From NCBI GenBank assembly GCA_035578175.1, contig JAQMRL010000007.1, positions 50,490,227 through 50,554,226 on the forward strand: a stretch of DNA of 64,000 nucleotides, given 5' to 3'. Origin of the DNA: Catonia carolina (taxonomy: Eukaryota > Arthropoda > Insecta > Hemiptera > Achilidae). This document shows positions 1 through 10,115 of this stretch, piece after piece. The notes under the pieces are model-generated. The model was not told the origin of the DNA. It ran no database searches and worked only from the letters and a program-made list of their open reading frames with translations. Each line of letters begins with the position of its first letter. Position 1 is the first letter of the stretch. Both the position numbers and the translations under genes were made by a program.

Positions 1-440
1 AAAATGTAGAGAATTTAAAATCCTACAACTTTTATTTCAAACATTTTTTTGTACAACGCTTAGTTTAGCGGTAATTAGCGATTTTCTGTTTTTTCTTACG
101 AAAACGTGAGAAAAATCGATTTTTTTAAGATTTCGGCCTTAGTATGCATTTTATGACAAAAGTGTATACAATCAAATTTATAGAAAATTGAAAGATCTAC
201 AACTTTTATTTAAAGCATTTTTCTTTACAGGGCCTAGTTTAGCGTGAAGGAGTGATTTTCCGTATTTTTAAGGCAAACTGAGATAGATTTTCATTTTGCG
301 TCTTTCATATATGATTAAAATTAGGTTATGTTTATTGAGGTTAGTTTTTTGTTTATTTCAAATGTTTTATTACTAATGTTAGGTTTATTGTTAATTATTT
401 GCATTGGCAAGAGAAAGTCGTGTGAGTGGTTCACACCAGA
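1..440 (-). mobile_element. Family A repeat, cut by window edge
   Basis: Inner units and the TCTGG-side end of the dominant family A repeat, reverse orientation. The subterminal repeat GGCAAGAGAAAGT (here ending in C) sits near 405-419, and the GTGTGA/TCACAC terminal hairpin (one loop change) runs to 440. The CA-array half lies outside the window. Non-coding. Confidence 0.85.
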
Positions 441-1018
441 TTTTTGTTGTTGTTGTGGTAGCTTTGTTTATGAAGACAAATATGATTTAATTCATAGCTG
501 TTAAATGAAGGTATGTATTAGCCTGTTCAGATCAGCACATTGGGTAACTAATGGCCCATGCTGGGTAACTAACGCATGATGACGTAATTACTGTTTGAGA
601 TACATTGATAACAATTAGGTTCACTAAATGATTAACCTGTAATCTGGATAACTCTGGATTTCCATTCACAATGATTATTCTGTGATCATTGTTATTACTC
701 TATATTACAGATGGCATCAAATTTTAATCTGTAAACTAAATAACACAGGATTAATACAGGATGACACAAAAGTTCAAATGAACCATTTACGTTCTAACTG
801 TTCTATAATTTATTCCACATCTTGTCTTTGGAACTGGAGTACTGGTAATGCGCTATAAGTTGACGATTGCGCCTATCATGCGGAGGACAGTATACTATCT
901 ATCCTACTTACATCGGCCAACCCGAAAGCATAAGACATGTATCAAGCGTGTAACTCAAAATGTAACCACCACAAACACTTAAGTAATAAAATTCAGTTCA
1001 TGACCCGTCACATTAAAT
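441..1018. other. Unassigned A/T-rich spacer
   Basis: A short (GTT)n run follows the family A end at 445-456. Beyond it I see no open frame with recognisable content and no repeat shared with the rest of the window. The last two bases begin the target duplication of the next SINE. Confidence 0.5.
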
Positions 1019-1029
1019 AAGTAAGGAGT

Positions 1030-1426
1030 GTTGTTGTTTAGGTCATCAGCCAAAAGGCTGGTTTGAACCTTTAGAGGTTTTACTAAGTAAAACGAGGAGT
1101 GAGGTGGTTTACCTGTGCCTTCCTCACTGAGTGGAAAAGTACGCTTATCAGCATACCGGGCTCTCTGAAAAGCATATATTTTCCACTCTGTAAATGACAC
1201 CTTCACTTCATTCACCACAGGGTCTGGCTGTATAATGAAATTCATTACTTTCAGAGGAGATAACTCTGACTAGTGTATTTTACACCTCTACCTCTTCTGT
1301 TCTTAAATGATTCAGTCATTTAATTGGCTGACCATTTATAATAAGAAACAGAACTATTTATTTTAGCCCTGCACTGAACAGATTGAGTGTAAATAATTTG
1401 ACACTCCACCTGTCAGTTATGGGCAG
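1030..1426 (-). mobile_element. SINE-like retroelement, family B
   Basis: A 397-bp element flanked by the perfect 11-bp duplication AAGTAAGGAGT (1019-1029 and 1427-1437). Two other full-length copies (17828-18223, 61868-62268) have different duplications of 8-10 bp, which is typical of LINE-type reverse transcription. Read on the minus strand, the 3' end holds the hairpin CAGCC-loop-GGCTG, then CTAAAC and an (AAC)n tail. No protein is encoded. No tRNA-type head is visible; the only B-box-like string (GGTTCAAACC) lies near the 3' end. Variable duplication length and the simple-repeat tail argue against a DNA transposon. Confidence 0.8.
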
Positions 1427-1437
1427 AAGTAAGGAGT

Positions 1438-1916
1438 ACCTAATGTAATTATTTAAAGAAAGTGAATTGCTTAAAATTCAATTACAATTTAACTTAACTT
1501 TACTGAAAATAATGAAATATGAAAACCCTAAAAAGACAATAACATTTTGAAATTACCGTAAAACTAGTATTACTCACGATAATAAGCTCGCATCAACGGA
1601 ACTCATGGACTAACTAGTCTATCACTACGAATGTTAGAGTACAGTAATTAAGTTTACTGTGATGACCAAAACGGATACTAAATATAGCTTAGACCTAGTA
1701 TTATGGCTTATTTAGAATGAATGTTTATTATTTAGGATAATTATTAAGAATCAATAAATAATACAATGGGATGTTTATAAAACGACATAGTTGTAAACAT
1801 AATAAATCAATGGAAGAAAAAACTACAACACGATGTCATGGTTAGAGCTGTCGCTATGATGTATTTAGAAAAGCACAAATAGTAGCACTTCCACCCCCCG
1901 CATAGTTAAGTCATAC
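1438..1916. other. Unassigned A/T-rich sequence
   Basis: No recognisable coding sequence and no match to the repeat families elsewhere in the window. It ends at the 15-bp target duplication of the following SINE. Confidence 0.45.
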
Positions 1917-1931
1917 TCTCGCTGACGATCG

Positions 1932-2103
1932 CCGGCTGCTTTGGTGTAGTTGGTAACGTGCTCGCCTTTCAACATGCGGTCTTGGGTTCGAATCCCATTC
2001 AGGCACGGCGTATTTTCATACGTTACAAAAAATCATTTCATCCTTCACCGTCTGCATTAGCAGTAATTGCAGAAGTCAGACGTTAAACAAAAAAAAAAAA
2101 AAA
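1932..2103 (+). mobile_element. tRNA-derived SINE (family I), full length
   Basis: The head resembles a tRNA: a Pol III A-box-like TGGTGTAGTTGG and a B box GGTTCGAATCC. The body ends in CAGACGTTAAAC followed by poly-A. It is flanked by a 15-bp duplication, TCTCGCTGRCGATCG (1917-1931 and 2104-2118, one mismatch), so this is a retroposed insertion and not a functional tRNA gene. Confidence 0.88.
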
Positions 2104-2197
2104 TCTCGCTGGCGATCGTCAACTTATATTGCGTTACCAGTACACGAACGCTTTGCTCTGTTATTAATTGGAAGCGCAATTTTATTGTGGTTACAGA

Positions 2198-2532
2198 AAT
2201 TCTTATTTTGGTTGTTTGGTAAATTTACTCGTATTTATTATTTCCTTAAGATATTTTTTTTTTTTTTTTTTTTGGTTTAACGTCCGACTGTTTTGCAAAT
2301 TGCTGCTAATGCAGACGGTGAAGGATGAAATGAATTTTTTGTAACGTATGAAAAAATGCCCATGCCCGAGTGGGATTCGAACCCAAGACCGCGTGATGAG
2401 AGGCGAGCACGTTACCAACATCGCCAACGCGGCCTTAAGGTAGATGTATTTTCCGGTACGCCCTCTAACAGATTTCTTTTGTTTAGTTTATCAGCCGAAA
2501 GGCTGGTTTGAACCTCTAGAGACTTTACTAAG
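2198..2532. repeat. Left arm of a 1.1-kb inverted duplication
   Basis: Unique sequence (2198-2253, 2443-2478) plus the 3' end of SINE B (about 2480-2532) reappears inverted at 3138-3283. The two arms flank a palindromic family A copy, making a roughly 1.1-kb fold-back structure. This arm alone contains a SINE at 2254-2432, so that insertion postdates the duplication. Confidence 0.75.
2254..2432 (-). mobile_element. tRNA-derived SINE (family I), reverse
   Basis: Same family as 1932-2103. The poly-A appears as poly-T on the left, the ACGTCCGAC tail follows, and the B box reads as GGATTCGAACC on the plus strand. It is flanked by CCTTAAGATA / CCTTAAGGTA (2244-2253, 2433-2442). It occupies only one arm of the surrounding inverted duplication. 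Confidence 0.88.
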
Positions 2533-2540
2533 TAAAAAAC

Positions 2541-3127
2541 TCTGGTGTGAAACACTCACATAACTTTCTTTTGCCAATGCAAATTAAACTAAACTAGGCT
2601 CTGTAGAGAAATATGCTCTTAATAAATGTTGTAAATCTTTTAATTTCCTATAAATTTCATTATACTTTTTTGTCGTAAAATGCATAATAAGGCTGAAATC
2701 TTAAATAAAATTGATTTCAAACATTTTTTTGTATATCGCTTAGTTTAGCGGTAATTAGCGATTTTCTGTTTTTTTTCTCACGAAAATGTGTGAAAAATCG
2801 ATATTTTAAAGATTTCGGCCTTAGTATGCATTTTACGTCAAAAGTGTATATAACCAAATTTATAACAAATTAAAAGACCTACAACTTTTAATTCAAACTT
2901 TTTTCTCTACAGAGCTTAGTAAGTTTAGCGTGAAAGAGTGATTTTCCGTATTTTTAAGCCAAACTGAGGTTGATTTTTATTTTGCAACATTCACTCATGA
3001 TTAAAATTAGGTTATGTTTATTGAGGTTAATTTTTTTGTTTGCTTCTAATGTTTTATTACTAATGTTAAATTTATTGTTAATTATTTGCATTGGCAAGAG
3101 AAAGTTATGTGAGTGTTTCACACCCGA
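2541..3127. mobile_element. Palindromic family A copy (head-to-head)
   Basis: Both ends are the same A terminus: TCTGG with its hairpin and the ACTTTCTCTTGCC repeat at 2541 in forward sense, and the inverse at about 3100-3127. The halves meet near 2720, where forward unit sequence switches directly to reverse sequence. The CA array and the other end of the family are missing. The copy therefore folds back on itself. Confidence 0.8.
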
Positions 3128-3137
3128 TTTTTTTACT

Positions 3138-3283
3138 TAGTAGAGTCTCTAGAGGTTCAAACCGGCCTTGCGGCTGATAAACTAAACAAAAAAAATCTGT
3201 TAGAGGGCGTACCGGAAAATACATCTATCTCAAGCAAAATTAATAAATATAAGTAAATTTACCTAACAACCAAAATAGGGATT
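3138..3283. repeat. Right arm of the 1.1-kb inverted duplication
   Basis: Inverted counterpart of 2198-2532, without the SINE: the SINE B 3' end (ACTTAGTAGAG, the CAGCC-type hairpin, CTAAAC) and then the sequence ending near CCTAACAACCAAAATA. The empty SINE target is preserved here. Confidence 0.75.
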
Positions 3284-3855
3284 GCTGAGTATATTATTCA
3301 ACTCTACTTGTAATGATTTGATCAATTTTCATGCAAAATCTTTTGTAAAACTGTAATCGATTATTCAGAATGAAAAAAAGACATTTTTTTGCAATTAGAA
3401 AACTCTCAAACTCTTTGAAAGAAAGTAAAACCCTTTCAATTTGCAACCCTAACCTTGACATAATAATTTTTATTATGAAATGTGACAATAAACGTTAATT
3501 TATTTCCTGAGATAAGCGAATTTATTCTTTAAAAAACTTACTTTTTTACTTAACTCACCACCTAACGAACGAATAATCAGATTGTCGCAAAATTCAAATC
3601 AGGTCATATTAGCATTTATAGGAAGAGTGTTATTGATTTTGTAACGCCCACAGCGAGTATCAGGAAAATAAGGGAAACTTTTAAATATTAGAAACTCTTC
3701 TGATATATTCTATCGGCACAACCCTCAACTTAGTCTGTTTACTGACAAAAACAGTAACAGTTTTGTTGCAGTTGTCAACTTTTTAAAAACAATAATAGGA
3801 TTTGTGACGGTGTTACATTTACTTTTTTTGTTCTACCCTAATTGTAATTTTAAAA
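3284..3855. other. Unassigned A/T-rich spacer
   Basis: No recognisable coding sequence or shared repeat. The short open frames are A/T-rich and resemble no family I know. Confidence 0.45.
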
Positions 3856-3944
3856 TTTGGTGTAAAACACTCACGCGACTTTCTCTTGCCAATGTTAATA
3901 ATTAAACATATAACCTACATTTTAATCTTAGTAAACAATGTATA

Positions 3945-4700
3945 GATACTGAATTCACGAGATTGCCTTTTGCGTATGTATAGGCTGTGAGATGGGAAAT
4001 TAAATATTTGCAGTGCTGCCAACCTCAACAGTGAGACACTACTCGTACATTTCACTACCGTGAAGTTTCTACATACATTTTGTAAGCTGTGGTTTATTCC
4101 GAGAAAATGTTTTCTTTATAAACCTTATAAGAAATAAATGTGATTTATAATATTGCCTATAACTTAATTACATGACTAGAAATGTTTGATTTACTGTAAT
4201 AACGAATGAATCACCTTCTTTACTATTGCTGTCAACGGCGTTTTCATTATCAGTCTCTCTAGTATCTACCTAACCGTTTTTTTTTTTACCAGGTGTCAAC
4301 AAAACTGTTAAAGAATAGCTTCTTCACGTCCTTAATTTGCTTCTTTATTTTTCGAGTTGTGGAAAGAGAAACATTACTGTAGTTAGCCGCTCCCTCACGG
4401 CTTTTGATAAGAGGCACGAATAGGCATTTTTGTTTAGCTTCAACTGCATAACATTTTATTACATTGCATATTAGATTTCGTTCAACATTGTGAATAGTTC
4501 GACCACGTTTTCGAGAAACCGTCATTTCTGTAACTAACAGTTAACCTACAAAAGGTTCCGCGATATACTGTATATGCTCTGGGTATAGTATAAGTTGTTA
4601 TGTTTGTCGTACTGAAATTAAAGCAGTCGAGCATGCGCACTGATGCTTTTCCCCCTTTACCCCTCGTTGCAAACAAGGGTAAACTCGTGACTCAAGTGAC
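3945..4700 (-). mobile_element. TA-flanked DNA transposon, degenerate (family T1)
   Basis: Imperfect terminal inverted repeats (left GATACTGAATTCACGAG; right, inverted, GTCACTTGAGTCACGAG) are flanked by TA, as in the Tc1/mariner-like superfamily. A second copy at 20220-21009 has the same ends. The minus strand carries a truncated basic N-terminal reading frame (4286-4525). The element interrupts an old family A copy. Confidence 0.68.
4286..4525 (-). pseudogene. Truncated transposase N-terminal domain
   Basis: A 79-codon frame starting at ATG 4525 on the minus strand. It opens with a basic stretch (SRKRGRTIHNVER) followed by a helix-rich region ending NVSLSTTRKIKKQIK, which has the look of a helix-turn-helix DNA-binding domain such as those at the N-terminus of insect DDE transposases. 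No catalytic DDE/D region is present between the terminal repeats, so it is a fragment. The homologous frame in the copy at 20220-21009 has an early stop. The assignment rests on motif appearance and on its position inside a TA-flanked element; the transposase class is uncertain. Confidence 0.5.
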
Positions 4701-5593
4701 TATCAAATGAAAAACATAACCTAATTTGAATCATGAGTGAATGACGCAAAATGAAAATCAACCTTTGTAGAACTTAAAAATACGGAAAATGTCTAATTAA
4801 CGCTAAACTAGGGTCTGTAAAAAAAATGCTTGAAAAAAAAGTTGTAGATGTTTTAATATTCTGTAGCTTTCATTATACGCTTTTTTCATAAAATGTATAC
4901 TAAAGCTGTAATATTAAGGAATCCTATTTTTTTACCAATTTTGATAAAAAAATACAGAAAATCACTAATTGACACTAAACTAAGCGTTGTATAACAAAAT
5001 GTTTAATATAAAAGTTGTGGGGTTTTACGTGTTTTACAACTTTGATTTTATACTTTTGCTCTAGAATGCATATTAAGACCGAGTTAAAAAAAACTATTTT
5101 TTATCAAGAATGCGCAGCCTCCCAAAGAATTTCAGCAGAAATGGCGCCTACTCTATATTTTAGAGCATAAATAATGTAGTAAACGAGGCGTTTAAAAAAA
5201 AATCGTTGAACCATTTTTAAGAAAATTGCAAAAAGTTAAAAATCACACGAATAAACTACTACTTTCTTACTTTACTTTACTTTACTTTATTTTTAAATTT
5301 AGTATATTAATATAGGGCAAGAGAAAGTAAAATGAACGTACTATAATTCTATTTTGGAAACTCTTCTTTTGTATTCGAATTGTTATTATTTCAGGTTCAC
5401 TTGTGGAATATCCAGTCAGAATGCTTCCTAAGTACATGTATGGCTTTACATATTCAATTTTCCTTTTTTCGTGTAAGTGTTCATTTATCAATTGTTTGCT
5501 ACTCTTGTACAGTAAGATTAAAATAGGATGAGAGTGCAAAAACAATTCATGAGGGAATTTTTTTCTGTTGCAATTTTAAAATTTCCCTTTTTT

Positions 5594-5725
5594 TACTTTC
5601 TCTTGCCTATATGAATATATAGGAAGGAAAGTATTGTTTTCATGTCGATTTTAAAAAATTGAGTTTTCACCGGATCTATACGTTTTCAGACCCCCTGAAC
5701 CCAAAAAACATGTTTTTAGCGATTG

Positions 5726-5806
<81 letters not shown>

Positions 5807-6584
5807 TGAACAAAATATCTCAAGAACGGAACATCGTACGAACTTAAAACTTGAAACGTAAGTTACGTACCACTACCGGACTCGACACGAACATTTTCAT
5901 CAAAATCGGTCAACCGGAAGTGGTAGTTTATTCGTGTAATTTTTCACTTTTTTGCGATTTTCTCAAAAACTGGTCCTACGTTTTTTTTTAAAATCGCCTG
6001 GTTTACTCAATTTTTTATTCTCTACAAGATAGGGTAGGCGTCATGTTTGCTGAAATTCTTGGTGAGGCTGTTTTCACGTAAAAACGTTGTTTTTTTAAGA
6101 TTACAGCTTTAATATGCATTTAGCGCAAAACTTTATATAATAAAAGTTGTAGAGAATTAAAAATTCTACAACTTTTATTTCAAACAATTTTTTGTATAAC
6201 GCTTAGTTTAGCGATAATTTGCGATTTTCTGTTTTTTTCTCACGAAAATGTGTGAAAAATTGATTTTTTTAAGATTTCGGCCTTAGTATGCATTTTACGA
6301 CAAAAGTGTATATAATTTAATTTATAGAAAATTAAAAGATCTACAACTTTTATTTAAAGCATTTTTCTCTACAGAGCCTAGTTTAGCGTGAAAGCGTGAT
6401 TTTCCGTATTTTTAAGCCAAACTGAGGTTGATTTTCATTTTGCGTCTTTCACTCATGATTAAAATTAGGTTATGTTTATTGAGGTTAGTTTTTTGTTTAT
6501 TTCTAATGTTTCATTACTAATATTAGGTTTATTGTTAATTATTTATATTGGCAAGAGAAAGTTGTGTGAGTGTTTCACACCAGA
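5594..6584 (-). mobile_element. Family A repeat, complete
   Basis: Near-consensus young copy. It has the TACTTTCTCTTGCC end with the CCTATAT/ATATAGG hairpin, a (TG)n array at about 5729-5802, both internal units, and the GTGTGA/TCACAC hairpin ending CCAGA. T runs flank both ends and there is no duplicated target. Open frames across the array encode only alternating Cys-Val and are not genes. Confidence 0.9.
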
Positions 6585-6865
6585 TTTTTTGATAAAAAAT
6601 TTACCTTTACTACATTTTGTAAAGTAATCATAATTGAAACAGTCGTGTTTATTATAGCGTGACGCTTTGTGGTCTGATTCTAGAGTATTTATTTTTCTAA
6701 GATAAATGATTTAACAGCGGATAATTTATTTCAAGCATCTTAATATCTTACTAATTGTGTAAATTTTAAATATACATTTTTGTTTAAACTAAATGGGACT
6801 GATTCGTAAGAAAGCGGGAAGTTGAATATCATAACTTATAAAAAGATATAGAATTATATAAAAAA

Positions 6866-7658
6866 TCTGGTGTGAAACCCTGACACAACTTTCTCTTGCC
6901 AATGCAAATAATTAATAATAAACCTAACATTATTAATAAAATATTAGAAATAAACAAAAACTAACCTCAAAAACATAACCTTATTTTAATCATGAGTGAA
7001 TGACGCAAAATGACAATCGAACTCAGTTTGGCTTAAAAATACGGAAAATCACGCTTTCACGCTAAACTAGGCTCTGTAGAGAAAAATGCTTTAAACAAAA
7101 GTTGTAGATCTTTTAATTTTCTATAAATTTAATTATATACACTTTTGTCGTAAAATGCATACTAAGACCGAAATGTTAAAAAAATCGATTTTTCTCACGT
7201 TTTCGTGAGAAAAAAAACAGAAAATCGCTAATTACCGCTAAACTAAGCGTTATACAAAAAATTGTTTGAAATAAAAGTTGTAGAATTTTACATTTTCTAC
7301 AACTTTTATTATATAAAGTTTTGCGCTAAAATGCATATTAAAGCCCCAATCTTAACAAGAAAATGTTTTTACGTAAAAACAGCCTCAAGCAGAATTTCAG
7401 CAAACATAGCGCCTACCCTATATTGTAGAGCATAAAAAACGTAGTAAACCAGGCGATTTTAAAAAAATTCGTAGGACTAGTTTTTGAGAAAATCGCAAAA
7501 AAGTGAAAAATTATACGAATAAACTACTACTTCCGGTTGACCGATTTTGATGAAAATGTTCGTGTCGGGTCCGGTAGTGGTATAAAACTTAAGTTCCAAG
7601 TTTCAAGTTCGTACGATGTTCCGTTCTTGAGATATTCTGTTCACACACACACACACAC

Positions 7659-7708
<50 letters not shown>

Positions 7709-7840
7709 CAATCGCTAAAAACATGTTTTTTGGGTTCAGGGGGTCTGAAAACGTATAGATCCGGTGAAAACTCGATTTCGAAAAATCGACATGAAAACAA
7801 TACTTTCCTTCCTATATATTCATATAGGCAAGAGAAAGTA
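6866..7840 (+). mobile_element. Family A repeat, complete (reference copy)
   Basis: Used here to define the structure. Internal unit 1 is 7045-7220, closed by the CTCACG/CGTGAG palindrome. Unit 2 is 7221-7383, closed by the palindrome TTTTTACGTAAAAA. The units share AAAATCRC, CGCTAAACTA, AAAGTTGTAG and AAAATGCATA in the same order. The (CA)n array at 7635-7704 is followed by the CCTATAT/ATATAGG hairpin and GGCAAGAGAAAGTA. Confidence 0.92.
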
Positions 7841-8123
7841 AAAATAGAGCGTTGAAATATAACTGTATGATTGGCGGATTAATCCGGGCAAGAAATGGTG
7901 ACGCGGTCTTGAAGAGTGGAGTGTGCAGCGGCATTTGTTCATAGGAGTGGTACATGAGAGTGTTGGAGGAACAGTTGTGTGTCAGTTTGGATTCGGACTC
8001 TCGTACGTAAATAATCAACACGGCCGCTCATTTTAAACATTTTTGGTTGTGAAAATTAAAATAGTTACTGTGTGCGGAGAATTGTTACATTATGCTGCAG
8101 CGGAATATTGGTTGTATGTTACA

Positions 8124-8264
8124 ATGCCTCTTAGGTGGAGTACACACCTATGTGATACGATACGTAAGATACAAGAAATACCCTGGAATCCATTGAATGT
8201 TGTTCAGTTGCAAAATTTACAAACATGGATTTATCGCATTGGGAAAAATATTGTCACCATGTAA
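8124..8264 (+). CDS. Unrecognised short frame in unique island
   Basis: From ATG 8124 this encodes 46 residues beginning MPLRWSTHLCDTIRK and ending GKNIVTM. The open frame extends upstream without an ATG as far as 8043. The composition is more protein-like than the A/T-rich frames around it (Trp, Cys and charged residues mixed), but I recognise no domain. It overlaps the start of the next frame in another register. It may be an exon, a relic or chance. Confidence 0.2.
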   Translation: MPLRWSTHLCDTIRKIQEIPWNPLNVVQLQNLQTWIYRIGKNIVTM

Positions 8265-8383
8265 ATCACATAGAAGACGATTTGTACAACAGAGATTGTT
8301 TATTTGACTTAGCAGTAAATTGTATCATTAACTTTAATGACAGTGGTTCGTATTCTTCTGATAGTGACGAAAGTATTAGTTAG
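8225..8383 (+). CDS. Unrecognised short acidic frame in unique island
   Basis: 52 residues from ATG 8225 to TAG 8381, beginning MDLSHWEKYCHHV and ending in a serine/aspartate-rich tail (SSDSDESIS). The acidic serine-rich C-terminus resembles a CK2-type phosphorylatable tail, but no family is recognised. An AATAAA lies about 190 bases downstream. It overlaps the preceding frame by 40 bases in a different register, so the two cannot both be read as one protein without splicing. Confidence 0.25.
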   Translation: MDLSHWEKYCHHVNHIEDDLYNRDCLFDLAVNCIINFNDSGSYSSDSDESIS

Positions 8384-8618
8384 GTATTTGTAATTTCTGT
8401 GTTTGTTTTCCATTACAATTTGTTGACTTTAAAAAGAAGAAATAATTTTGTTTAATTAATCGATTTTACTTGGTTGGTGTACGAATATTGTATTTTTTTA
8501 AAGAAAAGACTGTTAAATGTTAAAACAAATTTCAATTAGGTTATCCATTCATATCACTTACTGTTTAACAATAAAAGTAAATGTTTAAAATAAATCAGTT
8601 GTTTCATTATAAGAAACA

Positions 8619-9376
8619 TCTGGTGTGAAACACTCACACAACTTTCTCTTGCTAATGCAAATAATTAACAATAAACCTAACTTTAGCATTAAAACATTAG
8701 AAATGAACAAAAAACTAACCTCAAAAAACATTAGTGAAATACGCAAAATTAAAATCGACCTCAGTTTAGCTTAAAAATACGGAAAATCGCTCATTCACGC
8801 TAAACTAGGCACTGTACAAAAAAATGCTTAAAATAAAAGTTTTAGATCTCTTAATTTCCTATAAATTTTACTTTATACACTTTTGTCGTAAAAAGCATTC
8901 TAAGACCGAAATCTTAAAAAAATAGATTTTTCACACGTTTTCGTGAGAAAAAAACAGAAAATTGCTAATTACCGCTAAACTAAGCGTTATACAAAAAAAT
9001 GTTTGAAATAAAAGTTGTAGAATGTTACATTCTCTACAACTTTTATTATATAATGTTTTGCGCTAAAATGCATATTAAAGCCGTAATCTTAAAAAGAAAA
9101 TGTTTTTACGTAAAAACAGCCTCACGCAGAATTTCAGCAAACATGGCGCCTACCCTATCTTGTAGAGCATAAAAAATTTAGTAAACCAGGCGATTTTTAA
9201 AAAAATCGTAGTACCCATTTTTTGAGAAAATTGCAAAAAAGTGAAAAATTATACGAATAAACTACTACTTCCGGTTGACCGATTTTGATGAAAATGTTCG
9301 TGTCGGGTTCGGTAGTGGTATGTAACTTAAATTTCAAGTTTCAAGTTCGTACGTTGTTCCGTTCTTGAGATATTTT

Positions 9377-9419
<43 letters not shown>

Positions 9420-9435
9420 TACACACACACACACA

Positions 9436-9467
<32 letters not shown>

Positions 9468-9607
9468 CACACAGACCAATCGCTAAAAACATGTTTTTTG
9501 GGTTCAGGGGGTCCGAAAACGTATAGATCCGGTGAAAACTCGATTTCTTAAAATCGACATGAAAACGATACTTTCTTCCTATATATTCATATAGGCAAGA
9601 GAAAGTA
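8619..9607 (+). mobile_element. Family A repeat, complete
   Basis: All landmarks are present. The (CA)n array (9379-9472) is interrupted by CCTATA and by a GCAC-repeat island at about 9436-9454. It is flanked by A-rich sequence on both sides. Confidence 0.9.
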
Positions 9608-9770
9608 AAAATCAGTTATAGCAGAATTCACGGGAAGGCGATTGCGAGACTGTCAGATTTGTCACTTTATAAGATAAGTGAAGTTCGTTTATCCGCGTGG
9701 AATGCCAACTCGGGTCAATCATTGTCGTCGCCTTTTTAGTTATTAGTCATGCGTACAAGAAGTGAATTTT

Positions 9771-9890
9771 TACTTACTCTTGCCCTGTATAAAATATTGG
9801 TAAGGAACGCATTGTTTTCAGGTCGATTTTTGAAATCAACTTTTCACCGGTTCTATACATTTTGAGGTCCCCTGAATCCAAAACACCTAT
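9771..9890 (-). mobile_element. Old family A fragment, target of a younger copy
   Basis: Starts with the older TACTTACTCTTGCCC end and runs through the conserved CTGAATCCAAAACA block, where a younger A copy (9894-10951) is inserted. The sequence just after that copy (TATAACGATTAG, about 10957) matches the expected continuation of this old copy. Confidence 0.7.
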
Positions 9891-9893
9891 TTT

Positions 9894-10027
9894 TACTTTC
9901 TCTTGCCCACATGAATATATAGAAAGGAAAGTATTGTTTTCATGTCGATTTTTCGAAATCAAGTTTTCACCGGATCTACACGTTTTCAGAACCCTTGAAC
10001 CCAAAAGACATGTTTTAGCGATTGGTC

Positions 10028-10115
<88 letters not shown>

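Larger units (their letters stand above)
3856..5330 (+). mobile_element. Old family A copy split by a DNA transposon
   Basis: The 5' end (3856-3942) and the body (4703-5330) of one diverged A copy are separated by the TA-flanked transposon at 3945-4700. Both internal units are recognisable (TAAACTAGGGTCTG and CTAAACTAAGCGTTG). The CA array and most of the block before it are deleted at about 5260, and the end is the older GGGCAAGAGAAAGTA form. Confidence 0.78.
7841..8618 (+). other. Non-repeated island between A copies
   Basis: The longest stretch in the first 13 kb with no similarity to repeats elsewhere in the window. Its left part is less A/T-rich. It contains two overlapping short frames (8124-8264 and 8225-8383) and, just before the next A copy, an AATAAA (8572-8577). 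It could be a terminal exon or a retroposed transcript. Nothing in it is recognised. Confidence 0.4.

Noticed and set aside
2341..2432. tRNA gene candidates at 1940-2010, 2350-2430, 27300-27370, 44461-44560, 50560-50635 and 52850-52920
   Set aside because: A and B boxes are present, but each is followed by a SINE body and tail and most are flanked by target duplications. No complete cloverleaf was found.
5594..6584. Family A as a satellite DNA
   Set aside because: Copies are dispersed in both orientations with defined ends and different flanks, and they are nested within other elements. They are not head-to-tail tandem.
6866..7840. Family A as a MITE (DDE-type, non-autonomous)
   Set aside because: There are no terminal inverted repeats. 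The only inverted pair is subterminal and 13 bp long, and no consistent target duplication is seen at the junctions, including the nested one at 9894-10951.
8124..8264. SOCS-box-like reading of the LRWSTHLCDTIRK segment
   Set aside because: Only a faint resemblance to an LxxLCRxxIR pattern, and the following residues do not fit. Left as unrecognised.
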